Assembly (NCBI RefSeq): GCF_008923185.1
Contig: NZ_WBMT01000002.1
Span: 186,001 to 250,000, forward strand
Length of the DNA stretch: 64,000 nt
Source of the DNA: Actinomadura rudentiformis
GTDB lineage: Bacteria; Actinomycetota; Actinomycetes; Streptosporangiales; Streptosporangiaceae
Reading direction: 5' to 3'
The notes beneath the pieces were generated by a model. It saw only the letters and a program-made list of their open reading frames with translations, was not told the DNA's origin and searched no databases. How positions within the stretch are numbered: position 1 is the first letter of the stretch; the number at the start of each line of letters is the position of its first letter. The position numbers and the translations under genes are program-made. Shown here in pieces: positions 8,028-18,734 of this stretch.

Positions 8028-9071
8028 TCAGTCGGTCTGGGTGACCTTGTTGAGCCCGCGTGGCACGTCGGGGTCGATGCCGAGCCGGCGGGCCAGGTTC
8101 TCGACCAGGATCTGGCCGGGCACGATGAGGCCGAGCGGCGCGACCCACTCGGCCAGCGCGGGGCCGGGCAGGGCGAGCGAGGACGACTCGGCGAGCCCCT
8201 TTCCGCCGCCGATCCCGTACGCGCGAGCCCCGGCGGTCGTGACGCGGCGGGCCAGTGCGACGGTGCCGGGCAGGGTCGGGCCCTCCTCGGCGGCGACCAG
8301 CAGGGCCGGCGTCTGCGCGTCCACGACGGCGATCGGGCCGTGCAGCAAGTCGGCGTACGAGAGGCCCATGGCGTGCAGGTAGCACGCCTCCTTGATCTTG
8401 AGGGCCAGCTCCAGCGCGGTGCCGAACGCGATGCCGCGGCCGGACACCACGGCACCCGGCACCTGGGCGAGCTCCTCGACGATCTCGGGCAGCGCCGGAG
8501 CCGACTCGGTGATCGCGATGAGCCGCTGCACCTCGTCCGGCACCGCGCGCAGGTCGTCCAGCTCGACGTCGGCGCCCAGGCCGAGGCCCAGCACCGACAG
8601 CGCGGCCAACTGGGTGGTGTAGGTCTTGGTGGCCGGCACCGCGAGCTCGTCGCCCGCATCCGTCACGAGCGCGACCTCGGCGGCCTCCGCGAGTGGCGAC
8701 CCGGCGCCGTTGGTGATCGCCACGGTGCGGGCACCGTTGCCGGTGGCCCAGTCCAGGGTCTCGACGATCTCCTCGGTCTTCCCGGACTGGCTGATCGCCA
8801 CGGCGAGCACACCGGACAGATCGACCTTGCGCTTGTAGGTGGTCGCGATGGACGGCGCGGCCAGCGTGGCGAGGCGCCCGGTGTGCGACTCGACCAGGTA
8901 CCGCCCGTACACGGCGGCGTTGTCGGACGAACCGCGCGCGATGAACAGCACCTGGCGCGTCTCGCGCGCGAGCTGTGCGATGTCGGCCGTCCGTGGCAGC
9001 AGGGCCTCGAGAGTGCGGCGCAGCGCCTCGGGCTGCTCGCCGATCTCAGCCCGCATCCGGCTGGTGCTCAT
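8028..9071 (-). CDS. SIS-domain sugar-phosphate isomerase, probable NagB-II-type GlcN-6-P deaminase
   Basis: This 347-residue protein has two SIS domains like the isomerase half of GlmS, without the glutaminase half. Motifs are IARGSSDNAAVYGRYLVE, ISQSGKTEEIVETLDWA and, near residue 215-245, a stretch ending ALELALKIKEACYLHA followed by YADLLHGP. The start is ATG 9071 with GAGGGG about 5 nt upstream; the longer open frame overlaps nagA and is rejected. It follows nagA by only 8 bp, and no NagB hexose-type deaminase is seen here, so it probably converts glucosamine-6-phosphate to fructose-6-phosphate plus ammonia. That substrate is inferred from context. Confidence 0.88.
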   Translation of the reverse strand: MSTSRMRAEIGEQPEALRRTLEALLPRTADIAQLARETRQVLFIARGSSDNAAVYGRYLVESHTGRLATLAAPSIATTYKRKVDLSGVLAVAISQSGKTEEIVETLDWATGNGARTVAITNGAGSPLAEAAEVALVTDAGDELAVPATKTYTTQLAALSVLGLGLGADVELDDLRAVPDEVQRLIAITESAPALPEIVEELAQVPGAVVSGRGIAFGTALELALKIKEACYLHAMGLSYADLLHGPIAVVDAQTPALLVAAEEGPTLPGTVALARRVTTAGARAYGIGGGKGLAESSSLALPGPALAEWVAPLGLIVPGQILVENLARRLGIDPDVPRGLNKVTQTD

Positions 9072-9079
9072 GATCCCCC

Positions 9080-10234
9080 TCAGAAGGCTTTCTGCCCGTT
9101 GATCCATGTCGTACGCGCCCGGAGGTCGTCCCCGAGCCAGACCAGATCGGCGGCTGCGCCGGGGGCGATGCGGCCGAGGTCCGTACGTTCGATGAGGTCG
9201 GCCGGGACGCGGGTGGCGGCGTCCACGGCGGTGACCAGGTCGATGCCGATCCGCACCGCGTTCCCGACCGCCTCGTCCAGGCGCAGGCCGGAACCGGCGA
9301 TCGTGCCGTCGGCGCGCAGCGGCGGGCCGGACTCGGGCATCTCGATGGGTTCGCCGCCCAGCTCGTAGGTGCCGGGCGGCATCCCGGCGGCCGCGGCGGC
9401 GTCGGTGACGAGCACGACCCGGCCGGGCGCGGCCTGGAACACCAGCTTGCACACCGCGGGAGCGACATGGTGCAGGTCGGCGATGAGGCCGGGGTGCAGC
9501 CGGTGGTCGATGAGCGCCTGCACGGCGACGCCGGGATCGCGGTGGTTGATACCGCTCTGGGCATTGAAGATGTGGGTGACCATGCGGGCGCCCGCGTCGG
9601 CGGCACGTTCGACCTGCTCGGCGGTGGCGTCGCTGTGGCCGACGCTGACCAGCACGCCGTGGCGGGTCAGGGTCTCGATCGCCTCGGGTGCGCCGTTCCG
9701 CTCGGGGGCCAGGGTCACCAGCTTGACCAGGCCGGTCTCCAGCAGCGTCGCGATCGCCCCGGGAGCCGGGTCGGTGAGGAAGCCGGCGTTGTGCGCGCCC
9801 TTGCGCTTCTCGGAGAGGAACGGGCCTTCGAGATGGACGCCGAGGACCTTGGCGCCGGTCGCGGGCAGGCCGGGCAGCAGCTCCATGGCGTGCCGCAGGG
9901 CCTTGGCCTGGACGTCGACGGGGGCCGTGATGAACGTGGGGAGGAACGAGGTCACGCCGGTCTCGGGCAGGCGGCGCACGACGGTGTGCCAGCCGTCCTC
10001 GCCGGCGTCGGCCATGTCGTGCCCGAAGAACCCGTTGACCTGAAGATCGACCAGCCCGGGGGCGAGCACGCCGTCACGAAGGTCCAGGTCAGGGGCCGTT
10101 GTCGGCCGCCCTTCGCCGACTTCGGTGATCACGCCGTTCTCGATGCGGACGAATCCCGGAGAGAGTACGCGGGTAGGACCACCATCGGCGGGGGATGTGA
10201 TCAAGCTGTTCGCGGTGATCAGAAGTGATGCCAT
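9080..10234 (-). CDS. nagA: N-acetylglucosamine-6-phosphate deacetylase
   Basis: This 384-residue amidohydrolase removes acetate from GlcNAc-6-phosphate after PTS uptake. GVHLEGPFLSEKRKGAHN is the NagA signature; VGHSDATAEQ, a His in THIFNA and the catalytic Asp in LVTDAAAAAG are also visible. I prefer ATG 10234 (MASLLITANS), with GGAGAG about 9 nt upstream, over the first in-frame start at 10282, which would lie at the edge of the operator palindrome. The gene is divergent from the EIIC gene at 10398, and a DasR-like palindrome lies between them. The SIS deaminase follows directly. Confidence 0.96.
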   Translation of the reverse strand: MASLLITANSLITSPADGGPTRVLSPGFVRIENGVITEVGEGRPTTAPDLDLRDGVLAPGLVDLQVNGFFGHDMADAGEDGWHTVVRRLPETGVTSFLPTFITAPVDVQAKALRHAMELLPGLPATGAKVLGVHLEGPFLSEKRKGAHNAGFLTDPAPGAIATLLETGLVKLVTLAPERNGAPEAIETLTRHGVLVSVGHSDATAEQVERAADAGARMVTHIFNAQSGINHRDPGVAVQALIDHRLHPGLIADLHHVAPAVCKLVFQAAPGRVVLVTDAAAAAGMPPGTYELGGEPIEMPESGPPLRADGTIAGSGLRLDEAVGNAVRIGIDLVTAVDAATRVPADLIERTDLGRIAPGAAADLVWLGDDLRARTTWINGQKAF

Positions 10235-10281
10235 GTATGCGTACTCTCCGTGATGCTTGAGCCGCCCTCTGCTGTCGTGCA

Positions 10282-10313
10282 CGTACTGGTCTAGTCCGGA
10301 CTAGACCAGTACG
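10282..10313. promoter_or_regulatory. DasR/NagR-type operator palindrome between nagA and EIIC
   Basis: A perfect 32-bp inverted repeat has arms CGTACTGGTCTAGTCC and its complement. Each arm contains TGGTCTAG, close to the known dre half-site (TGGTCTAGACCA) bound by DasR. It lies between the divergent nagA and EIIC genes and so could repress both. A nearly identical element precedes the GntR gene at 12000. Confidence 0.88.
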
Positions 10314-10397
10314 AACCATACTCCACACATCGGATAGAGCGAAGATGTCGGGCCGAACTTCATGTGATCGGGCCCACTCGGGGGAGGTCATCCGCTC

Positions 10398-11762
10398 ATG
10401 AGTTCAACGGCGGCCACGACGGGCGGCGGGGCGCATGGTGCCTGGTCAGCCACGTTCGCGGTCCTGCAGCGCATCGGCCGGAGCCTCATGCTCCCGATCG
10501 CGGTGCTGCCCGCGGCCGGCATCCTGCTCCGCCTCGGCCAGGACGATCTGCTCGGCAAGGACGGCCTCGGCCTGTCGCGTATCGCCGAGGTCTTCGCGGC
10601 CGCCGGCGGCGCCCTCCTCGACAACCTGGCGATGCTCTTCGCGGTCGGCGTCGCGATCGGCTTCGCCAGAAAGGCCGACGGCTCCACGGCGTTGTCGGCG
10701 GTGGTCGCCTATCTGGTGTTCGACCGCGTGACCAAGGTGATGTTCGCGCACACCGAGACGCTGAAAGCCAACGTCGTCCAGACGGTGACGCAGGACGGCG
10801 CGGCCAGGGAAGTGATCAACTACGGCGCCAAGAACCCCACGCAGGTGCTGGGCGGGATCGTGGTCGGCCTCATGGTCGCCGTGCTCTACCAGCGCTTCTA
10901 CAGGATCAAGCTGCCGACCTGGCTGGCGTTCTTCGGCGGCCGCCGCTTCGTGCCCATCATCAGCGCGGGGGCCGCGCTGCTGCTCGGGGTGGTCTTCGGT
11001 TTCATCTGGCCGACGCTGGGCGGGTGGATCGACGACTTCGGTGACTGGATCACCGGGCTGGGCGCGGCGGGCGCCGGGGTCTACGGCATGGCCAACCGCC
11101 TCCTGCTGCCGTTCGGGTTGCACCACATCCTCAACACGCTCGTGTGGTTCACGTTCGGGTCGTACAGGGCGCCGGACGGGGTGCTCTCGCACGGTGAGAT
11201 CAACCGCTACCTGGCCGGCGACCCGGACGCGGGCACCTTCCTTGCGGGGTTCTTCCCGGTCCTGATGCTGGGACTGCCCGGCGCGGCGGCGGCCATCTGG
11301 ATGGCCGCGCCGAAGCACAAGCGGAGCGCGGTGGGCGGCCTGATGGTCTCGGCGGGCCTGACCGCGTTCGTCTGCGGGGTGACCGAGCCGATCGAGTTCT
11401 CGTTCATGTTCGTGGCGCCGCTGCTCTACGTCGTCCACGTGCTGCTGACCGGCGTCTCGATGTTCCTGCTGGCCGCGATCGACGCCCAGCTCGGCTTCTC
11501 GTTCTCCGCGGGCCTGATCGACATGTTGCTGAACGCGACGAAGAGCAACACCCGGCATCTCTGGGCCATCATCGGCCTGGGCGTGATCTATTTCTTCCTC
11601 TACTTCGCGATCTTCTACTTCGCGATCACCAAGTTCAACCTGCCCACCCCCGGCCGCGAACGCGAAGAAGCCGCCGCCGACGGCACCATGGGCGGCCTCA
11701 TCGACCAGCCCACCGATACACCCGCAGCCGAACCGGGAGCTCCCCGCCAACGCCCCGACTAG
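10398..11762 (+). CDS. PTS EIIC permease, N-acetylglucosamine type (first copy)
   Basis: This 454-residue multi-spanning membrane permease moves GlcNAc or a related sugar across the membrane while EIIB phosphorylates it. LQRIGRSLMLPIAVLPAAG opens the EIIC fold; GLHHILNTLVWF and TEPIEFSFMF match the conserved sugar-binding loops of the glucose/GlcNAc family. No EIIB or EIIA domain is attached; the tail after residue about 420 is charged and unrelated. The start is ATG 10398 with a GGGGGAGG tract 11 nt upstream. It shares the operator at 10282-10313 with nagA. The paralogue at 12856 is closely similar. NagE2-like is the likely identity. Confidence 0.95.
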   Translation: MSSTAATTGGGAHGAWSATFAVLQRIGRSLMLPIAVLPAAGILLRLGQDDLLGKDGLGLSRIAEVFAAAGGALLDNLAMLFAVGVAIGFARKADGSTALSAVVAYLVFDRVTKVMFAHTETLKANVVQTVTQDGAAREVINYGAKNPTQVLGGIVVGLMVAVLYQRFYRIKLPTWLAFFGGRRFVPIISAGAALLLGVVFGFIWPTLGGWIDDFGDWITGLGAAGAGVYGMANRLLLPFGLHHILNTLVWFTFGSYRAPDGVLSHGEINRYLAGDPDAGTFLAGFFPVLMLGLPGAAAAIWMAAPKHKRSAVGGLMVSAGLTAFVCGVTEPIEFSFMFVAPLLYVVHVLLTGVSMFLLAAIDAQLGFSFSAGLIDMLLNATKSNTRHLWAIIGLGVIYFFLYFAIFYFAITKFNLPTPGREREEAAADGTMGGLIDQPTDTPAAEPGAPRQRPD

Positions 11763-11763
11763 A

Positions 11764-11812
11764 GCGGCCCGCCAGACCGCCGCAGGGGCGACCTCTCGGG
11801 CTGGTGGGCCGC
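11764..11812 (+). terminator. Hairpin after first EIIC gene
   Basis: GCGGCCCGCCAG (11764-11775) pairs with CTGGTGGGCCGC (11801-11812) with one G-T mismatch and a 25-nt loop. It begins one base after the stop codon. Confidence 0.6.
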
Positions 11813-12079
11813 GTGATGGAGGTGGGTTTGGGCACTGGTCTAGGAGCTGACCTCGGGAAGCACTGTTCGGAGGGGTGGGGGTGCCGGTGTTTCGCGGTCT
11901 CCGGGTTTTTGATCTTCCAGTGGTCTGACCTGCGGCTTTGCTGATCGTGACGTAATCCGGCCGTTATTCATCTGTGCATTGACAGACGTTAATTTTGTGT
12001 GGTCTAGTCCGGCCTAGACCAGTACTGACCTGACTTGACCAGTACTACCGACCGGACTCCCCGGCACACGAGGATTTCC
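11813..12079 (+). promoter_or_regulatory. Promoter, operator and half-sites for the DasR-like gene
   Basis: A TTGACA at 11979-11984 is a good -35 box; TCTAGT at 12003-12008 could be the -10, inside a DasR-type palindrome (TGGTCTAGTCCGGCCTAGACCA) at 12000-12021. GACCAGTACT is repeated at 12017-12026 and 12037-12046. Two further half-site-like words, ACTGGTCTAGG (11834-11844) and AGTGGTCTGACC (11919-11930), lie upstream. The layout suggests autoregulation. The TTG codon at 12035 lies inside the repeat and is an unlikely translation start. Confidence 0.75.
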
Positions 12080-12820
12080 GTGACAGCGATCGATCCACAC
12101 AGTCCCGTACCGAAGTACTTCCAGCTTCGCGCCATCTTGCTCGACCTCATCGAGACGGCGGAACTGCCCGTCGACGCGCCGATCCCCTCGGAGCGGGAGC
12201 TGTGCGCGGAGTACGGCCTGTCCCGGATGACCGTGCGCCAAGGTGTCGACCAGCTGGTGACCGAGGGACGGCTCTACCGGGTGCCGGGCAAGGGCACGTT
12301 CGTCGCCCGGCCCAAGATCGAGATGCCGTTGCGGCTCGTCTCGTTCACCGAGGACATGCTCAGCCGCGGGCTGCGGCCGGGCGCGATCGACCTGGCCCGG
12401 CGCACCGTCGCGGCCGACGCACGGCTGGCCCGCCTCTTCGAGGTCCAGGCCGGTACCGCCATCCATGTGATCGAACGTCTCCGGACCGCCGACGGCGAGC
12501 CGATGGCGTTGGAACGTTCACACATCCTCGCCTCCCTCGCCCCCGATCTGCTCGACCGGCGTCTTGCGGACCGCTCCCTCTACGGCGTGCTCGAGGCGGT
12601 GTACGGGCTGGTCTTCGACGCCGGAGACCAGACCATAGACGCCGCGGTCGCCGACGCGACGGAGGCCAAGCAGCTCCACATCCCCAGGGGCAGCGCCGTG
12701 CTGCTCCTTCAGCGGCGCTCCTATGCCGGGGGCGTCTGCGCGGAACTGGGCGTGTCGACCTACCGGGCCGACCGCTACCAAGTCCACACGGCCCTCGGAA
12801 ACCCCCCGACGCGCTCTTAG
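12080..12820 (+). CDS. GntR/HutC-family repressor, DasR-like
   Basis: This 246-residue regulator has an N-terminal GntR winged helix (residues about 10-80, with IPSERELCAEYGLSRMTVRQGVDQL split across it and GRLYRVPGKGTFVA as the wing) and a C-terminal UTRA effector domain. DasR and NagR of this family bind glucosamine- or GlcNAc-phosphates and control aminosugar uptake. The start is GTG 12080 with GAGGA at 12070-12074; the TTG at 12035 would sit in the operator. It is followed 35 bp later by the second EIIC gene. Its probable targets are the two palindromes at 10282 and 12000. Confidence 0.92.
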   Translation: MTAIDPHSPVPKYFQLRAILLDLIETAELPVDAPIPSERELCAEYGLSRMTVRQGVDQLVTEGRLYRVPGKGTFVARPKIEMPLRLVSFTEDMLSRGLRPGAIDLARRTVAADARLARLFEVQAGTAIHVIERLRTADGEPMALERSHILASLAPDLLDRRLADRSLYGVLEAVYGLVFDAGDQTIDAAVADATEAKQLHIPRGSAVLLLQRRSYAGGVCAELGVSTYRADRYQVHTALGNPPTRS

Positions 12821-12855
12821 CGCAGCCCCCCGGTAAAACGAGGAGGAAACCCCTG

Positions 12856-14283
12856 ATGAGTTCGACAACCGCCGTGGGCAGCGTGCCCGGCGGAAGCTCC
12901 AAGACACTCGCCGTCCTGCAACGCATCGGCCGCAGCCTCATGCTGCCGATCGCCGTCCTGCCCGCTGCCGGCCTGTTGCTGCGCCTCGGCCAGCCCGACG
13001 TCATCGGTGTCGACGAGACCAAGGATCCGTGGATCAGCTTCTCCGGCGCCGACCGGGTCGCCGAGATCTTCGCCGCCGCCGGCGGTGCGCTCTTCGACTG
13101 GCTTCCGCTGCTGTTCGCCGTGGGTGTGGCTGTCGGCTTCGCGAAGAAGTCCGACGGCTCGACCGGCCTGGCCGCCGTGGTCGGCTACCTGGTGTTCCAC
13201 TACGTCAGCATGACGATGTTCTTCCACACCTTCGCCGACGACAAGCTGATCTTCCCGAGGATCACCAAGTCGCTGTTCGACCCGGACAACCCGGGCACAC
13301 CGAAGGTCGTCGTAGACCTGGCCGCCGCAAACCCGACCCGGGCGCTGGGCGGCATCGTCATCGGCATCGTGACCGCGCTGCTCTACCAGCGCTTCTACCG
13401 GATCAAGCTGCCGACCTGGCTGGCGTTCTTCGGTGGCCGCCGGTTCGTGCCGATCATCACCTCGTTCGCCGCGATCCTGCTCGGCCTGCTCTTCGGCTGG
13501 ATCTGGCCGGTCCTCGGCAAGTGGATCTCCAACGGCGGCGAGTGGATGGCCGACCACAGTGAGATCGGCGCGGGTGTGTACGGCGTCATCAACCGCCTGC
13601 TCCTGCCGCTCGGCCTGCACCACATCCCCAACAACGTGGTGTGGTTCCAGATCCCCGACTGCACCGTCGGCGGCAAGTCCTACAGCGGCGACCTCAACTG
13701 CTACCTGCAGGGCGCGGACGGTGCCGGCTGGTCCATGACCGGCTACTTCCCCGTCCTGATGTTCGGCCTGCCCGCCGCCGCGATCGCCATCTGGCGCGCC
13801 GCTCCGAAGCACCGCCGTCCGGCCGTCGGCGGCATCATGATCTCCGCTGCGCTGACCGCGTTCGTCACCGGCATCACCGAGCCGATCGAGTTCGCGTTCG
13901 TCTTCATCGCCCCGGTGCTCTTCGGCATCCACGCGATCCTGACCGGCATCTCCATGGCCGTCGCGGATCTCCTCGGCATGAAGCTGGGCTTCAGCTTCTC
14001 GGCGGGCGCGATCGACATGTTGATCAACGGATCCAAGGACAACACCCACAAGCTGATCCCATTGATCATCATGGGCCTGATCTACGCGGTCATCTACTAC
14101 GCGCTCTTCACGTTCATGATCAAGAAGTTCAACCTCGCCACCCCGGGCCGCGAGCCCGAAGGCCAGGAGTCGGTGGCCGCCGACCCGGCCGCCGACCCGG
14201 AGCTGGCCGCCGGCGAGAAGAAGAGCCGGTCACGGCGTGAGAGCGAGGCCGCGGCAACGACCACGGACAAACCGGCCACATAG
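12856..14283 (+). CDS. PTS EIIC permease, N-acetylglucosamine type (second copy)
   Basis: This 475-residue multi-spanning permease is a paralogue of the one at 10398, sharing LQRIGRSLMLPIAVLPAAG, YRIKLPTWLAFFGGRRFVP and TEPIEFAF. It differs by an extra segment near residues 45-60 and a Cys-containing loop (IPDCTVGGKSYSGDLNCY) before the core sugar-binding region. The start is ATG 12856 with AGGAGG 9 nt upstream; an open frame reaching back to 12202 is only the third frame of the repressor gene. It appears co-transcribed with the DasR-like gene. The Ala/Glu-rich tail after residue 435 is not part of the fold. Confidence 0.95.
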   Translation: MSSTTAVGSVPGGSSKTLAVLQRIGRSLMLPIAVLPAAGLLLRLGQPDVIGVDETKDPWISFSGADRVAEIFAAAGGALFDWLPLLFAVGVAVGFAKKSDGSTGLAAVVGYLVFHYVSMTMFFHTFADDKLIFPRITKSLFDPDNPGTPKVVVDLAAANPTRALGGIVIGIVTALLYQRFYRIKLPTWLAFFGGRRFVPIITSFAAILLGLLFGWIWPVLGKWISNGGEWMADHSEIGAGVYGVINRLLLPLGLHHIPNNVVWFQIPDCTVGGKSYSGDLNCYLQGADGAGWSMTGYFPVLMFGLPAAAIAIWRAAPKHRRPAVGGIMISAALTAFVTGITEPIEFAFVFIAPVLFGIHAILTGISMAVADLLGMKLGFSFSAGAIDMLINGSKDNTHKLIPLIIMGLIYAVIYYALFTFMIKKFNLATPGREPEGQESVAADPAADPELAAGEKKSRSRRESEAAATTTDKPAT

Positions 14284-14678
14284 CAAAATCCGGGATCTCC
14301 AGCCCACAGGTCCCACCCCGGGTCTTCTCCTGACTCCCTGAGGAGACTCACCCCGCGGCGGGGGGGGGGGGGGGGGCGGCCCCCCCCCCCCCCCCCCCCG
14401 GGGCCCGAGCGGCGGGTGTGGGGGGGGGCGGGGGGGGGATCGCCCGCCCACCGGCCCCACCCCGGGTCTCCGCCGGCCGCCGTGAGGAGACTCACCCCGC
14501 GGCGGCGGGGCGTCCATCACGACGCCCCGCCGCCGCTCTTTCGTCTCCACGCTTCTTGGCTGCGCGACGCGCATTGGTGCGGGGTTGTGTTACGGCGGTG
14601 GCCGTAGGTGGCCATGGTGTATTCGTGCGCGGTGCTGGGGCTCTTGTTGTCGACGCCGGACGACAGGAGGTCTGCAGC
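14284..14678 (+). repeat. Direct repeat flanking a poly-G/poly-C tract
   Basis: Two copies of an about 50-bp sequence lie 144 bp apart (14311-14361 and 14455-14505). They share CCCACCCCGGGTCT and TGAGGAGACTCACCCCGCGG and differ in a 13-bp centre. Between them, at about 14360-14440, a long G run is followed by a long C run and then G-rich DNA. No gene is visible. It could be an over-long terminator hairpin, or an assembly or base-calling artefact at a hard GC palindrome. Confidence 0.7.
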
Positions 14679-15137
14679 ATGGCGAGGCGTTACATCCGTA
14701 CTCCAGCCGTTCAGAGCAGCGGCTATGCGTTCGACGGGGCGCTTGCTCTTCGGCCCGAAGCCGTGCGGGAGATGGGTCGGGTGCCGGGGCCGCCGGGGCT
14801 TCGGCATACCGCTGAGGCGACGTTACAGCTGGTCGCCGAGGTGCTGGCCGGGACGCGTCCCGTGCGACAGCTCACCCGGGGTGCACTGCCTGAGGTCTGC
14901 CTCGCGATCGCCGCGCATCGGGCTCCGGTGGCGGCGGGAGTGCGGATCGTTCCGCCGCGGATCCTGACGTCGTGGATGCAGCAACCCGCACCGGGCGCGG
15001 CCGAGGTGGGAGCGGTCGTCGTCATCGGGGGGCGGGTGCGGGCGTTGGCGCTGCGGCTCGAACTCCGTCGGGGACGCTGGCGCTGCGTCACGGTCGAGAC
15101 CGCCGACGATGGGAGAACGCGGCGGCAGTTCTCGTGA
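14679..15137 (+). CDS. Rv3235/DUF6459 family protein
   Basis: This 152-residue cytoplasmic protein has unknown function. The family pattern is visible: a central TRPVRQLTRG, then a C-terminal beta-rich part with GGRVRALALRLELRRGRW-like residues (about 117-135). Related genes sit next to secA in many actinobacteria, as here. The start is ATG 14679 with AGGAGG at 14665-14670; the open frame extends further upstream through the GC tract but has no support there. It converges on secA with a strong hairpin between. No catalytic residues can be named. Confidence 0.85.
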   Translation: MARRYIRTPAVQSSGYAFDGALALRPEAVREMGRVPGPPGLRHTAEATLQLVAEVLAGTRPVRQLTRGALPEVCLAIAAHRAPVAAGVRIVPPRILTSWMQQPAPGAAEVGAVVVIGGRVRALALRLELRRGRWRCVTVETADDGRTRRQFS

Positions 15138-15143
15138 AACAGC

Positions 15144-15174
15144 GAAGCGGCCTCCCGGTCCGGGAGGCCGCTTC
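15144..15174. terminator. Bidirectional terminator between DUF6459 gene and secA
   Basis: GAAGCGGCCTCCCGG (15144-15158) and its exact complement (15160-15174) form a long stem around a tiny loop. It lies 6 bp after one stop codon and 8 bp from the other, so it can serve both convergent genes. Confidence 0.88.
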
Positions 15175-15182
15175 GGTGTGCG

Positions 15183-18035
<2,853 letters not shown>

Positions 18036-18218
18036 TCTCGGAGGCTCCTTGCAGATCGTGGTTCACCGCGACCAGCGGCACGCACACCACACGTACGATG
18101 CCATCGTAGGCGAGTCCAAGGATGGTCTAGCTCACGCGACGGCGCAATCCAGGCCGCATTCTGTTTGACCGGCGCGTTACGCGGAAGATCTAGACGTGCA
18201 CCTGAGGGGAGGCGCTCG

Positions 18219-18557
18219 ATGTCAGATGAGTCGCTCGGATCGCACGCCGGCAGGGCCAGCTCATGGGTCGCCGTCACGGTGGTCTTCATAGGCTTCGTGG
18301 TCGGCGGGGTGGCCCTGACCATTGGCCCCAACTGGATCGTGTTCTGGATCGGCGTGGCGATCGTGGTGATCGGTAGCGTGATCATGGGCGCCGTCCACAT
18401 CTTCTCCGACGTGGTGGTCGACGCCCCGCGTGTCATCCCGGAGATCGTGGACTACTCGCTTTTCGGCACCCGCACGGAAAGACGCCGCGGCGGCCTGGCG
18501 GGCGAAACGCTGGACAAGCCCAAAGCCACCGATCCCCACCAGACCCCACACGGCTAA
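18219..18557 (+). CDS. Small HGxxPAAW-type (DUF6704-like) membrane protein
   Basis: This 112-residue protein has two transmembrane helices (about residues 17-38 and 43-65). SHAGRASSWVAVTVVFIGF resembles the HGxxPAAW motif of small actinobacterial membrane proteins, although the motif itself is altered. The start is ATG 18219 with a GGGGAGG site about 6 nt upstream. It is divergent from secA with about 180 bp between. The C-terminal half is charged and probably cytoplasmic. Function is unknown; family assignment is by resemblance only. Confidence 0.75.
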   Translation: MSDESLGSHAGRASSWVAVTVVFIGFVVGGVALTIGPNWIVFWIGVAIVVIGSVIMGAVHIFSDVVVDAPRVIPEIVDYSLFGTRTERRRGGLAGETLDKPKATDPHQTPHG

Positions 18558-18569
18558 AGAAGCCCCGCC

Positions 18570-18600
18570 AGCCCGTCTTGCCACCAGCGCAAGGCGGGCT
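18570..18600 (+). terminator. Hairpin after small membrane protein gene
   Basis: AGCCCGTCTTGC (18570-18581) pairs with GCAAGGCGGGCT (18589-18600), one G-T pair in 12, with a 7-nt loop, shortly after the stop codon. Confidence 0.75.
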
Positions 18601-18734
18601 GTCGCATAGCTGCGCTCAGATACCCATGCTCAGCGGCCGCTGCCTGCCGTTGGGGGCGGCGCGGTCGAGCGGCAGCGTGCGGTGGCGTGGCCGGCAGTCG
18701 GCGCCGTGCTCGGTCGACTGGCCGGGGAGATGGG

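Noticed and set aside
12035..12079. TTG 12035 as start of the DasR-like gene
   Set aside because: It lies within the operator repeat; GTG 12080 has a proper GAGGA site.
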